Source of the DNA: Mucilaginibacter sp.
GTDB lineage: Bacteria > Bacteroidota > Bacteroidia > Sphingobacteriales > Sphingobacteriaceae
Direction of reading: 5' to 3'
Assembly: GCF_028288225.1 (NCBI RefSeq)
Contig: NZ_JAQBOC010000074.1
Span: 1-64,000 of the forward strand
Length of the DNA stretch: 64,000 bases
How positions within the stretch are numbered: position 1 is the stretch's first letter; each line of letters opens with the position of its first letter. Both the position numbers and the translations under genes were made by a program. The notes under the pieces are model-generated. The model was given only the letters and a program-made list of their open reading frames with translations, did no database searches and was not told the origin of the DNA. Positions 17,086 to 27,223 of the stretch are shown here, piece by piece.

Positions 17086-19449
17086 ATGATAAAGAATTAT
17101 TTCAAAACCACATTACGCAGCCTGTTAAAAAACAGGGGTTACAGCTTTTTAAACATCACCGGTCTGGCCATCGGGATAGCTTGTGCCTCACTGATATTTT
17201 TATGGGTGCAAGATGAGCTTACCTATAATAGTAATTTCAAGAAGAAAGACAACCTGTACACTATTTATGAGAATCAAACCTATAGTGGAAAGGTCAGCAC
17301 ATTCCATGCTACCCCCGGGCCAATGGCAGAAGCTATCAAATCCGAGATCCCTGGGATAAAGAATGCCGCAATATTGTCAAATTATGATCAAATGGTTTTT
17401 GCACTTGGCGATAAAGCGATAAATGAGAAAGGCGCTTATGGCGATCCCGAAATATTCCCAATGCTTGATCTGCCATTTGTTTTTGGCAATGCATCAAATG
17501 CTTTTCATGAGCTGCACGCCGTTGTAATTAATGAAACCATGGCTAAAAAGTTTTTTGGCGATGCTAGTCCTATGGGAAAATCCTTAAAAATGAACAATGA
17601 ACAGGATTTTACGGTAACAGGTGTTTTTAAAGATCTTCCTAAAAATTCAACTTTTCAGTTTCACTGGCTTGCACCACTAAAAAATATAGATCATAAACAG
17701 CCATGGATGCAGGTTTGGGGTGCTAACTGGGCACGTACCTATGTTGAGCTGGAGCCCTCTGCTGATGTTAATGCGGTTAACAAAAAATTACGCCACTACA
17801 TAACCACAAAAGCCGCCAACAATACTACGGAATGCTTCCTGTTTACTATGAACGACTGGAACCTCCATGATAGTTTTACCGATGGTAAAAGGGATGGAGG
17901 CGGCAGGATAACCTATGTGCGCTTATTTGCCATTATAGCTTTCATTATTTTAACTATTGCCTGTATCAACTTCATGAACCTTTCTACCGCACGGTCTGAG
18001 CAACGGGCTAAAGAAGTTGGTGTGCGTAAGGTAATGGGCGCAGGGAAGAGTAAGCTGATAGTCCAGTTTATTGGCGAAGCGGTTATTATGTCGTTTATTG
18101 CTGTTCTGGTAGCTATATGTTTTATTTATTTGGCCTTGCCATCATTCAATAACCTGGTACAAAAAGAACTGGCTGTTAATATTTTTGAGCCTGCCCATAT
18201 TATATATTTAATTGCGATTGGCCTTATAACCGGTTTATTGGCAGGAAGCTATCCGGCATTTTACCTATCTTCATTTAATCCAATTGCTGTATTAAAAAAT
18301 ATAAAAATAAAATCGAGCACCAGCTCCGGCCTTATCAGGCAGGGCCTGGTGGTTATGCAGTTTTCTGCATCTATTATACTGATAATTGGCACCGTTGTTA
18401 TTTATCAGCAGATCCAGCATGTAAAAAACAGGCAGCTCGGATACAATAAGAACAACCTGATCTATATTAATACGCAGGGCAAAATGGCCGACAATTTCAC
18501 CAGCGTTTACAACGACCTTAAAAAATCAGGGGTTGTGGAAGATGCCGCTTTAAGCAGTGACCCTGTATTGCAGATAGGGAGTAATAGCGACAATTATAAG
18601 TGGGATGGAAAAGACCCTTCAAAAAATCCGTTGATCAGCTGGGAAAATGTAAGCGCGCAGTTTATCCCGACAATGGGGATGAAGCTTGTTGCAGGCAAAA
18701 ATTTCAATGCCAATGCATCATCAGATAGTAATAATGTAATCATAAACGAAGCATTTGCCAAACAAATGGGTAAAGAAGGCCGGGTAGGCGGGATTATACG
18801 TGAGGGTGATAACAAGCAGCGTATTATAACCGGCATTGTGAAAGACTATTTGTATAATGATATGTACACATCAGGCGCGCCATTAATGTTATACAATCAC
18901 CCGGAAGGTACCTATATTTTAAGCATCCGGGTTAAACAAAACGTTAATATGCAGGATGCTTTGGCTAAGATAGGCTCAATTGTAAAAGCGGATAACCCCG
19001 GATATCCTTTTGAATACCAGTTTATTGATGACGACTTTAACCAGTTATTTAAAACAGAAACCTTAACAGGCACATTAGCAGGCGTTTTTGCGGGGCTGGC
19101 TATATTTATATCATGCCTGGGATTGTTTGGGCTGGCTGCATATACCGCTGAACGCCGGATTAAAGAAATTGGTATCCGTAAGGTACTGGGCGCATCCATA
19201 GCAGGCCTTACAAGCTTACTCTCAAAAGACTTTTTGCAGCTGGTGGGGATTTCATGCTTAATTGCTTTTCCGGTTGCCTGGTGGGCCTTAAATAACTGGC
19301 TGCAAAGCTATCAGTACAGGGTAAGCATCCACTGGTGGGTTTTTGCTACAGCAGGCGTTATGGCCATAATTATAGCACTGGCAACAGTAAGTTTTCAAGC
19401 CATAAAAGCAGCGTTGATGAACCCGGTGAAAAGTCTTAGGAGTGAGTGA
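17086..19449 (+). CDS. MacB/FtsX-type ABC permease 7 of 10
   Basis: A 787-residue permease, the shortest array member. TM1 is GLAIGIACASLIFLWVQDEL, sharing LWVQDEL with permease 2. FtsX signatures are EVGVRKVMG from 310 and EIGIRKVLG from 694, and the end is NPVKSLRSE. The first periplasmic domain is about 15-20 residues shorter than in permeases 3-5. The frame is intact and there is no ATPase domain. Confidence 0.93.
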   Translation: MIKNYFKTTLRSLLKNRGYSFLNITGLAIGIACASLIFLWVQDELTYNSNFKKKDNLYTIYENQTYSGKVSTFHATPGPMAEAIKSEIPGIKNAAILSNYDQMVFALGDKAINEKGAYGDPEIFPMLDLPFVFGNASNAFHELHAVVINETMAKKFFGDASPMGKSLKMNNEQDFTVTGVFKDLPKNSTFQFHWLAPLKNIDHKQPWMQVWGANWARTYVELEPSADVNAVNKKLRHYITTKAANNTTECFLFTMNDWNLHDSFTDGKRDGGGRITYVRLFAIIAFIILTIACINFMNLSTARSEQRAKEVGVRKVMGAGKSKLIVQFIGEAVIMSFIAVLVAICFIYLALPSFNNLVQKELAVNIFEPAHIIYLIAIGLITGLLAGSYPAFYLSSFNPIAVLKNIKIKSSTSSGLIRQGLVVMQFSASIILIIGTVVIYQQIQHVKNRQLGYNKNNLIYINTQGKMADNFTSVYNDLKKSGVVEDAALSSDPVLQIGSNSDNYKWDGKDPSKNPLISWENVSAQFIPTMGMKLVAGKNFNANASSDSNNVIINEAFAKQMGKEGRVGGIIREGDNKQRIITGIVKDYLYNDMYTSGAPLMLYNHPEGTYILSIRVKQNVNMQDALAKIGSIVKADNPGYPFEYQFIDDDFNQLFKTETLTGTLAGVFAGLAIFISCLGLFGLAAYTAERRIKEIGIRKVLGASIAGLTSLLSKDFLQLVGISCLIAFPVAWWALNNWLQSYQYRVSIHWWVFATAGVMAIIIALATVSFQAIKAALMNPVKSLRSE

Positions 19450-19566
19450 GGTTAGTCATTGATCATTGTTTGGACGGATGATTAGATCAAATATCAATGA
19501 CATAATTTAATGCCTTAAGGTATAATGACTAATGACAGCAAAGCGAATGACTAATGACCAACTAAA
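19450..19566 (+). repeat. Array spacer repeat 7, palindromic
   Basis: The left part has TTAGTCATTGATCATTG, the core GGACGGATGATTAGATC, and the right part AATGACTAATGACAGCAAAG, CGAATGACTAATGACCAA and then the ATG at 19567. The right half is almost identical to that of the spacers at 9158 and 24511. Confidence 0.75.
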
Positions 19567-22026
19567 ATGATAAAAAGCTATATTAAAATTGCCTGGCGCA
19601 GTATGATGAAGAATAAGTTCTTCTCCATTGTAAATATTTTCGGTTTGGCGGTAGGGCTTACCTGCTGTATGCTGATAGCGCTATATCTGCATTATGAAAC
19701 CAGCTATGACAATTATCACAAAAACATTGATAACCTGTACCAGGTTGGCACAACAAACATAAAAAAAGGTGAAAAGGATGATAAGGCCCCTTATACTTCT
19801 CCGCCGGTTTCTGCTGCTTTAAAACAGGAATTTCCGGAGATTACAGCAAGTACAAGGTTGTTGAATTTATTTACTGATGATGTAAATCTTGTTCAATATG
19901 CTCCGGCCAATGGGGATAAAAAATCATTTTTAGAAGGACACGGTTTCCTTGCCGACTCTTCTTTCTTTAAAATGTTTACCTATAATTTTATTGAAGGTAA
20001 CGCCCATATCGCGCTAGCAAACCCTAATTCGGCGGTGATATCAGAAACTATGGCAAAAAAGATCTTTGGCGATCAACCGGCCATTAATAAGGTGCTGCAC
20101 ATCAGCAGTAACATGAATGCCGACAATGATTATACGATAACAGGAGTTTTTCGCCCGGTAAATAGTCCGTCGCATATTGATGCCAATTTCTTTTTATCAT
20201 TTGCAGGTGGCGGCATGGACAAATATCTCCAAAAACAGGGAAATGATTTTGCCCGTAATAATATGTTTTACACCTATATTTTATTAAAGCCGGGTACTAA
20301 TGCAGCGAGGCTTGAAAGTAAGTTTGCTTATTTTGTTAAAAAATACGAAGCCAATGACCTGAAGCGCATGGGGCGCAATAAAAAGCAATTCCTTGCTTCT
20401 GTTAAAGACATCCATTTAAGCAAGGATCTTACTTCAAATGTAACTGCCCCCGCAAGCAGGACTTATTTATTTATATTAGCATCAATAGCCCTATTTACCT
20501 TATTGATTGCCTGTATTAATTTCATGAACCTGTCAACCGCACGGTCATCAAAACGATCATCAGAGGTAGGAATAAGAAAGGTTTTAGGGGCTGAAAAAAG
20601 CTCCCTTATCCGCCAGTTTTTGGGCGAGTCTGTTTTAACTACTTTTATAGCATTCCTCATTGCTGTGCTATTTACGGTTTTACTTTTACCTGTGTTTAAC
20701 CAGGTTTCAGGTAAGCAAATAATTCTGTCATTTGCTGCAGATAAATTTTTGTTTTTATATTTCCTGCTGATGGCATTGGTAACCGGCCTTATAGCAGGAA
20801 GCTATCCTGCGTTTTACCTGTCATCTTTTAACCCGGTTAAGGTTTTAAAGGGTAAGCTCACCAATTCGCTGGCAGTAGTTTCAATCCGTAAAGGCCTTGT
20901 GATCTTCCAGTTTATCATTTCGGTTGTGCTCATCATAGCATCGGTGGTTATAGCCAGGCAAATGAATTATATGCGCACTGCCGATCTTGGCTTTGCAAAA
21001 GATCAGCAAATTGTGATCCCGCTCCGGACAAACGACTCAAAGGCTGTTTATGGCGCACTTAAAAACGGGACAAAAAGCAGCACACAAATTATTTCGGTAG
21101 GGGCATCGGCTTATTATCCCGGGATCACTAATCCAAGTGATGCAGTTTTCTATAGAGATGGCCAGTCGATGAATGATGCCAAACATACCCGCTTAAATTA
21201 TGTAGACGAAGACTTTTTACGAACGCTGGATATTAAAGCGGTATCCGGCAGATTGTTTTCTGCTCAATTTAAGTCGGACACGGGTAACCGCATCATAGTC
21301 AATGAAACAGCCGTAAAAGAGCTTGGATTGGCAACACCACAAAAAGCTATTGGCCAAAATATCCATTATGACTTGCAAGGAAAACAATACAGCACTCAGA
21401 TAGTGGGAGTTGTGAAAGATTTTCATTACGAAGACCTGCATTCGCCCGTTACACCGTACGGGTTTCAATTGGTGGCTGACAAAAGCCAATATAACTACCT
21501 TATAGTTCATGCTAAATCCGGCAATATGACACCGGTATTAAAGATGATAGAAAATTTATGGCATAAGTACGATCAGAATGACCCATTCGAGTACAACTTC
21601 CTGGATGAGCAATTTCAAAAGAACTATGATGCAGATAACAGGCTTGCAGCAATTGTAGGCTACTTTACGATTATAGCTATACTGATATCATGCCTGGGCC
21701 TGTTTGGCCTTGCAGCATTCAGCGCCGAACAACGAACAAAAGAGATTGGCGTACGCAAAGTTTTAGGAGCAAGTGTAAGCACAATAGTTTCGCTGCTTTC
21801 TATTGATTTTTTAAAGCTGATAATCGTATCTATAATTATTGCCTCGCCAATTGCTTGGTGGGCAATGGATAAGTGGCTGCGGGGCTTTGCTTATCGCAAA
21901 CCAATAGACTGGACAATTTTTGCTTACACAACCATCATAGCTATAATAATAGGCGTACTTACCATCGGCTCGCAAGCCTTGAAGGCGGCTGTTGCGAACC
22001 CGGTGAAAAGTTTGAGGAGTGAGTAA
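19567..22026 (+). CDS. MacB/FtsX-type ABC permease 8 of 10
   Basis: An 819-residue permease. TM1 is VNIFGLAVGLTCCMLIALYL, closest to permease 1. FtsX signatures are EVGIRKVLG from 333 and EIGVRKVLG from 726. The end is SQALKAAVANPVKSLRSE, differing from the usual FQSIKAA. The first periplasmic domain has an extra charged loop (NGDKKSFLEGHGF) not seen in the others. The frame is intact. Confidence 0.93.
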   Translation: MIKSYIKIAWRSMMKNKFFSIVNIFGLAVGLTCCMLIALYLHYETSYDNYHKNIDNLYQVGTTNIKKGEKDDKAPYTSPPVSAALKQEFPEITASTRLLNLFTDDVNLVQYAPANGDKKSFLEGHGFLADSSFFKMFTYNFIEGNAHIALANPNSAVISETMAKKIFGDQPAINKVLHISSNMNADNDYTITGVFRPVNSPSHIDANFFLSFAGGGMDKYLQKQGNDFARNNMFYTYILLKPGTNAARLESKFAYFVKKYEANDLKRMGRNKKQFLASVKDIHLSKDLTSNVTAPASRTYLFILASIALFTLLIACINFMNLSTARSSKRSSEVGIRKVLGAEKSSLIRQFLGESVLTTFIAFLIAVLFTVLLLPVFNQVSGKQIILSFAADKFLFLYFLLMALVTGLIAGSYPAFYLSSFNPVKVLKGKLTNSLAVVSIRKGLVIFQFIISVVLIIASVVIARQMNYMRTADLGFAKDQQIVIPLRTNDSKAVYGALKNGTKSSTQIISVGASAYYPGITNPSDAVFYRDGQSMNDAKHTRLNYVDEDFLRTLDIKAVSGRLFSAQFKSDTGNRIIVNETAVKELGLATPQKAIGQNIHYDLQGKQYSTQIVGVVKDFHYEDLHSPVTPYGFQLVADKSQYNYLIVHAKSGNMTPVLKMIENLWHKYDQNDPFEYNFLDEQFQKNYDADNRLAAIVGYFTIIAILISCLGLFGLAAFSAEQRTKEIGVRKVLGASVSTIVSLLSIDFLKLIIVSIIIASPIAWWAMDKWLRGFAYRKPIDWTIFAYTTIIAIIIGVLTIGSQALKAAVANPVKSLRSE

Positions 22027-22089
22027 GCAGTTTGGCAGTTAAGAAATAAAAATATCGAAGCGCAAAGTAATGACTAATGACCAAATAAA
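22027..22089 (+). repeat. Array spacer repeat 8, right half only
   Basis: Only GTAATGACTAATGACCAAATAAA remains before the ATG at 22090. The left arm and core of the other spacers are missing, so no hairpin is expected here. It marks where the repeat is attached, namely to the start side of the downstream gene. Confidence 0.6.
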
Positions 22090-24510
22090 ATGATAAAAAA
22101 TTACATCAAAACTGCCTGGCGCAGTTTGCTCCGGAACAAAAGCTACACAACCATAAATATTATTGGCCTGGCAATAGGAATTGCAGCCTGTTTGCTCATT
22201 TTCCTGGTTGTGCATTTTGAAACCAGCTTTGATAATTTCCATTCAAAAAAGGATCGGATCTATAGAGTGGTTTCGGCATCCCAAACTCCAAACGGTTTTA
22301 GTTTGGGGAGTGGTGTACCGCTTCCTACTGCCGAAGGGCTACGGACGGATTTCCCGCAAATAAAGGATGTTGCAGCAATATTCCGTTATGGCGGCCATTA
22401 TACTGTAGATAATAAAAAAGGGCAGGCCGTAAAAAAATTTAAAGAAGATGATGCCTATTATACAGAGCCGCAGTTCTTTAACATTTTTGATTTTGGATGG
22501 CTTGCGGGTGATAAAAAGACAGCACTGTCTGAGCCCAACACCATTGTTTTAACCCAGGATGAGGCAGAAAAGTTTTTCGGAAACTGGCATGATGCTATGG
22601 GAAAGGTTATTAAATATGAAAACAAAACCAGTCTTAAGGTAACGGGTATTTTAAAAAACTTACCTGCAAATACTGATTTTCCAATTAAGATAGCTGTATC
22701 GTACGCAACTATAAAAGAAAAAGGCAGCAATTTTTATGGTAACCTCAATGACTGGGTAAGCACTTTCGGCACGCACTATGTTTTTATGGTACTGCCTGAT
22801 AATATGAATGTAAGCCTGTTTAATAAAAACCTGGAAGTGTTTACCAAAAAACATAAACCGGCCGAATATGCAAAGCAGGGTTTTCAGTTACAGGCTTTAG
22901 GCGACATGCATTACAATACTGAAGTAAGTATTTTTACTTTCCATCCTTTCGGCAAGCAGCTTTTAAGCGCCATCAGTTTAATCGGGGCATTTCTATTAAT
23001 AATTGCCTGTGTAAATTTTATCAACCTGGCAACAGCACAGGCTGTTAACAGGTCGAAAGAAGTAGGGATCAGAAAAGTACTTGGCAGCAACCGCAAGCAA
23101 CTGATATTTCAATTCATCAGCGAAACATTTATTATCACGCTTTGTGCAGTAATATTGGCTATTGGCTTTGCCGAAATTACTTTACCTTTATTAAACAAGT
23201 TACTTGAAATTAAGCTTAGCGGTGCTTTCCTTTCCGACTCAACAATATTGTTATTCTTATTCAGTGTTATTATTAGCGTTACCCTTCTTTCAGGTTTATA
23301 TCCGGCTATGGTGCTGTCGGGCTTTAACCCCATTGCTGCACTTAAAAACAAGGTGGCCTCAGCCCGCACAAGTGGGATCTCCTTACGCCGGGCACTGGTG
23401 GTATTACAGTTTTGCATAGCACAGGTTTTGGTGATAGGCACATTGGTTATTATCCACCAGATGAATTATTTCAGAACCAAATCATTAGGGTTTGAAAAAG
23501 ATGCCATACTTACGGTTCCTTTTCCTGGTGATAGTATCAGCAAAACAAAATTAAATTCACTACGGGATCAGCTAATACAGCAACCGGGGATAAAAGATGT
23601 TAGCTACAGTTTTACAAGCCCGTCAGACAATGATAGCTGGAGCAGCGATTTTACTTATAATAATTTAGGCAAAAAGACAGATTTTGCTGCCAATTTAAAA
23701 TGGGCTGACGCTGAATATTTTCGCCTATATAAGTTGCAATTTCTTGCCGGACAAGCCTATGCAAAAAGTGATACCATTCATTCCTATATAGTAAACCAAA
23801 CTCTGTTAAAGAGATTAGGCGTACATGATCCTAAAGAAGCGATCGGGAAATATATTAACCTATGGGGAGATAAAAAGAAAACCGCGCAAATTGTAGGCGT
23901 AGTAAAAGATTTTAATGTAAGCTCACTGAAAGAGGAGATCCCCCCGGTTTTAATGAGCTCGTGGAAGGACGTTTACCAGGTAATTAATATCAAGATACAG
24001 CCTTCAAATATCAACAGTACACTGGCCTCCGTTGAAAAGTTATGGAACAGTAATTTCCCTGATGGCCTGTATGAATATCAATTTTTAGATGATAAAATAG
24101 CTGAATTTTATAAAAGCGAAGATCAGCTATCCACCTTGTACAAAATATTCGCCGGTATAGCTATATTTATATCATGCTTAGGCTTATACGGGCTGGTTTC
24201 ATTTATGGCGGTGCAACGCACAAAGGAAGTTGGCATCCGTAAAACGCTGGGTGCATCAGTAAGCCATATTGTTTATCTATTTTCAAAGGAATTTACACTG
24301 CTTATTTTAATAGCTTTTGCCATTTCGGCGCCAACAGGCTGGTATTTTATGAATAAATGGCTGCAAGCCTTTACTTATAAAGTAAGCCTGGGGCCGGAAA
24401 TATTCATTTTGGCTATACTGGTATCAATTGCTATTGCATGGATAACTGTAGGATACAAAGCTATAAGGGCAGCATTGGTGAACCCGGTGGAAAGTCTTAA
24501 AAGTGAGTGA
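22090..24510 (+). CDS. MacB/FtsX-type ABC permease 9 of 10
   Basis: An 806-residue permease, the subfamily partner of permease 6. FtsX signatures are EVGIRKVLG from 324 and EVGIRKTLG from 713, and the end is NPVESLKSE, the most divergent form of the terminal motif in the array. It shares VSFMAVQRTKEVG and VGYKA with permease 6. The frame is intact and it has no ATPase domain. Confidence 0.93.
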   Translation: MIKNYIKTAWRSLLRNKSYTTINIIGLAIGIAACLLIFLVVHFETSFDNFHSKKDRIYRVVSASQTPNGFSLGSGVPLPTAEGLRTDFPQIKDVAAIFRYGGHYTVDNKKGQAVKKFKEDDAYYTEPQFFNIFDFGWLAGDKKTALSEPNTIVLTQDEAEKFFGNWHDAMGKVIKYENKTSLKVTGILKNLPANTDFPIKIAVSYATIKEKGSNFYGNLNDWVSTFGTHYVFMVLPDNMNVSLFNKNLEVFTKKHKPAEYAKQGFQLQALGDMHYNTEVSIFTFHPFGKQLLSAISLIGAFLLIIACVNFINLATAQAVNRSKEVGIRKVLGSNRKQLIFQFISETFIITLCAVILAIGFAEITLPLLNKLLEIKLSGAFLSDSTILLFLFSVIISVTLLSGLYPAMVLSGFNPIAALKNKVASARTSGISLRRALVVLQFCIAQVLVIGTLVIIHQMNYFRTKSLGFEKDAILTVPFPGDSISKTKLNSLRDQLIQQPGIKDVSYSFTSPSDNDSWSSDFTYNNLGKKTDFAANLKWADAEYFRLYKLQFLAGQAYAKSDTIHSYIVNQTLLKRLGVHDPKEAIGKYINLWGDKKKTAQIVGVVKDFNVSSLKEEIPPVLMSSWKDVYQVINIKIQPSNINSTLASVEKLWNSNFPDGLYEYQFLDDKIAEFYKSEDQLSTLYKIFAGIAIFISCLGLYGLVSFMAVQRTKEVGIRKTLGASVSHIVYLFSKEFTLLILIAFAISAPTGWYFMNKWLQAFTYKVSLGPEIFILAILVSIAIAWITVGYKAIRAALVNPVESLKSE

Positions 24511-24645
24511 GGTTAATCATTGGTCATTAGTCATTAAGTCATTTGTTTAGGCGGATGATTAGACTAAAGATCCAATGACACAATTTACAACCTTAAAATA
24601 CTAATGACTAATGACAGCAAAGCAAATGACTAATGACCAAATAAA
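24511..24645 (+). repeat. Array spacer repeat 9, palindromic
   Basis: The left part ATTGGTCATTAGTCATT pairs with AATGACTAATGACCAA near the ATG at 24646. The core CATTTGTTTAGGCG, GATTAGACTA, GATCCAATGACACAATTTA is nearly the same as that at 9158, although the genes flanking the two spacers are only distant paralogues. Confidence 0.8.
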
Positions 24646-27045
24646 ATGATTAAGAATTACCTTAAGATCGCCTGGCGAAACATCTGGAAAAACAAGGTTT
24701 TTTCGGCTATAAATATTATTGGTCTTTCCGTTGGAATGGCAGCCTGTATTGTTATCATGCTGTTTGTTTCGTACGAAAAAAGTTTCGACAACTTTCATAC
24801 AAAAAACATTTACAAGCTTGATGAAGTGCAAAAATTTCCCGGTATGGTATCGTCACAAAAGGTGGGACTATCCATGTTCCCGATGGGGCCAGCATTGCAG
24901 GCTGATTTTCCGGAAGTTACAAATTTCACCCGCATCAGGTGGCAGGAGAAATTCCAGCTTACTTTTGGCGAAAAAAGAGTTTTTATTCCGGAGGCTTTTT
25001 TTGTTGATACTACTTTTTTGAACATATTTGATTTTAAGCTGATAAAGGGAGATAGAGCTACTGCATTATTGAAACAACATAGCGTTGTACTCACTGAAGA
25101 AACTGCTGAAAAAATATTTGGGAAGGATGATCCTATCGGAAAAACGATAACCCATTACGGAGGTGATACCACAACCTATGCGGTAACAGGGATTGCTGCC
25201 AATCCTCCAAAAAACTCACATTTACAATTTGACGCCTTATTTTCATTTAATACAACCTTTAAGCCCTGGATGTTTACCAACTGGGGCGGTAACTGGTTAG
25301 ATACTTATTTGGTATTAGCGCCCGGCACTAATGCTAAAACCTTTGAGGCAAAAATGCCGGCCTATCTTAAAAAACATATGAAAGGGGATGGCTGGAAATA
25401 TTATGAGTTATTTTATTTGCCGATTAAAGATATTCACGCTAATTCAGCAACAATAGGACTCGACTATCTTAACTATCAGAAGTTCGATAAAAACTTAACC
25501 AATTTATTTCTGGCTATAGCGCTTATTGTACTGGTAATTGCGTGTATAAACTTCATCAACCTTTCAACCGCACGATCAGCGGAAAGAGCTAAAGAGGTGG
25601 GGATCCGCAAATCTATCGGAGCATACCGTTTTCAGCTGGCAATCCAGTTTTTAGGCGAAACAGTAATGCTGGCATTAATAGCATTAGTATTTGCAATAGT
25701 ACTGGTTGAAATTGCGCTGCCATTTATCAATAGCTTAAGCCACCGTGATTTGAGCCTTCCTATTTTTAGTAATATAGGAGTAGCCTTATTAATTATTGCC
25801 TGTACAGCTGTTGTGGGCTTAATTTCAGGCATCTATCCGGCTGCATATTTATCCGGTTTTCAGCCCGCGAAAGTTTTAAAGGGTTCCATCCAAACAGGTA
25901 AAAATAAGGGTCTATTAAGAAATATTTTGGTGGTAGGCCAATTTACCAGCGCCATCTTCCTGATGATAGCCACTGTGCTTGTGGTTAAGCAATTATATTT
26001 TATGCAGCACCAGGATCCGGGCTTCAGCAAAGATCAGGTGGTTACCGTTCCACTGAACATGGTTTCACCAGCTAAATATGATCTTTTAAAACAGCAGCTG
26101 TTAACCAGTAATCTGGTAAAAGGCGTAACCGCTGCACAGGACAATTTAGGGAGCCATTTAGATCAGTCGGGAATAGAATTCAGACCATCGGATGCTCCTA
26201 AACGGCAATTAACGGCAACAAGACTTATAACTGATGCAGACTACCTGAAGTTATATAAGATCAAGCTTTTGATGGGCCAACACTTTTCGGGAGAGAAACC
26301 GCAGGAGGGAAGGGAGTACATTATAAATGAAGCCCTGGCAAAAGAATTATTAAAAGATCAGCCTAAAAAGCCTTTGTCATCATTAATAGGACAAACATTC
26401 GGGTACGATTCATTGGGCACCATAAAAGGAATAGCTAAGGATTTCAACTTTAATTCGCTGCATTACAAAATTGAGACTTTGTTTATGCTGAGCTATAAGG
26501 GCGATGGATTTAGCACCATGTCTGTTAAAATAAATGGCGACGAAACAAGCAAGGCGCTGGATTTTATAAAAAATACGTGGAAAAGCACCGTGCCCGATAT
26601 TCCATTTGAATACCAGTTTCTGGACGATCATTTTAACGAGGTTTACCATGTTGATGACCAGGTAAGCAAAATTGTAGGGATCCTGGCAGGCCTGATCATC
26701 ATTATATCTTGCCTTGGTTTATTCGGGCTTGCATCGTATTCGGCAGAAAAACGGATAAAGGAGATAGGAGTGCGTAAGGTGCTGGGTGCATCGGTACAAA
26801 ATATTACGATATTGCTATCAAAAAACTTTCTCAAATTAGTAATCATAGCAAATGTTATAGCCTGGCCAATTGCATGGTTTGTTATGTACAACTGGCTGCA
26901 GGATTTTGCTTACCGTATAAGTATCCAGTGGTGGATCTTTATTGTAGCGGGGATCCTTTCTATATTGATCGCGTTTTTTACGGTAAGCTTTCAATCAATT
27001 AAAGCAGCGGTTACCAACCCGGTGAAGAGTCTTAGAAGTGAGTAG
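24646..27045 (+). CDS. MacB/FtsX-type ABC permease 10 of 10
   Basis: A 799-residue permease and the last of the array. TM1 is INIIGLSVGMAACIVIMLFV, FtsX signatures are EVGIRKSIG from 317 and EIGVRKVLG from 706, and the end is NPVKSLRSE. The segment after TM1 (FHTKNIYKLDEVQKFPG) lacks the IYRV motif found in most others. It is followed by a 300-base regulatory gap before the ATPase gene. Confidence 0.93.
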   Translation: MIKNYLKIAWRNIWKNKVFSAINIIGLSVGMAACIVIMLFVSYEKSFDNFHTKNIYKLDEVQKFPGMVSSQKVGLSMFPMGPALQADFPEVTNFTRIRWQEKFQLTFGEKRVFIPEAFFVDTTFLNIFDFKLIKGDRATALLKQHSVVLTEETAEKIFGKDDPIGKTITHYGGDTTTYAVTGIAANPPKNSHLQFDALFSFNTTFKPWMFTNWGGNWLDTYLVLAPGTNAKTFEAKMPAYLKKHMKGDGWKYYELFYLPIKDIHANSATIGLDYLNYQKFDKNLTNLFLAIALIVLVIACINFINLSTARSAERAKEVGIRKSIGAYRFQLAIQFLGETVMLALIALVFAIVLVEIALPFINSLSHRDLSLPIFSNIGVALLIIACTAVVGLISGIYPAAYLSGFQPAKVLKGSIQTGKNKGLLRNILVVGQFTSAIFLMIATVLVVKQLYFMQHQDPGFSKDQVVTVPLNMVSPAKYDLLKQQLLTSNLVKGVTAAQDNLGSHLDQSGIEFRPSDAPKRQLTATRLITDADYLKLYKIKLLMGQHFSGEKPQEGREYIINEALAKELLKDQPKKPLSSLIGQTFGYDSLGTIKGIAKDFNFNSLHYKIETLFMLSYKGDGFSTMSVKINGDETSKALDFIKNTWKSTVPDIPFEYQFLDDHFNEVYHVDDQVSKIVGILAGLIIIISCLGLFGLASYSAEKRIKEIGVRKVLGASVQNITILLSKNFLKLVIIANVIAWPIAWFVMYNWLQDFAYRISIQWWIFIVAGILSILIAFFTVSFQSIKAAVTNPVKSLRSE

Positions 27046-27096
27046 GCAGTGGGCAGTTAAAATTTACACGCACAGGAATCTGTTTCCCAATCTTTC

Positions 27097-27126
27097 GGTC
27101 TTTCGGACTTTCCGACTTTCGGACTC
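27097..27126 (+). repeat. Single arm of a CTTTCGGACT word repeat
   Basis: Four tandem variants of CTTTCGG(A/T)CT or CTTTCCGACT. The same word builds the perfect palindrome at 14326-14405, but here I find no facing arm. Both copies lie just upstream of a 39-bp element (at 14422 and at 27133). Confidence 0.55.
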
Positions 27127-27132
27127 AAAGAT

Positions 27133-27171
27133 TGTATCATAACCGTACGCCCCATGTTACATAAGCGAACA
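27133..27171 (+). promoter_or_regulatory. 39-bp dyad operator/enhancer element, copy C
   Basis: It reads TGTATCATAACCGTACGCC then CCATGTTACATAAGCGAACA. It matches copy B at 29 and copy A at 28 of 39 positions by eye. The outer parts TGTATCAT, TGTTAC and GCGAACA are kept, while the central palindrome is degenerate. It ends 55 bases before the GG of the box at 27224, the same spacing as copy B. Confidence 0.62.
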
Positions 27172-27223
27172 GTTTTTACTTAAAGTTTAATTCGCAATTA
27201 TCTGATATATAGCAATTTAAAAG

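Noticed and set aside
4121..24645. Array spacers as a CRISPR-like array
   Set aside because: The repeats are 60-135 bases, separated by 2.4-kb genes, with no short unique spacers and no cas genes.
1700..27045. The permeases as full MacB proteins with fused ATPase
   Set aside because: None has Walker A, signature or Walker B motifs; MacB has an N-terminal ATPase domain, and these start directly at TM1.
1700..27045. Pseudogenes or frameshifts within the array
   Set aside because: All ten frames run from a conserved N-terminus to the conserved terminal motif without interruption.
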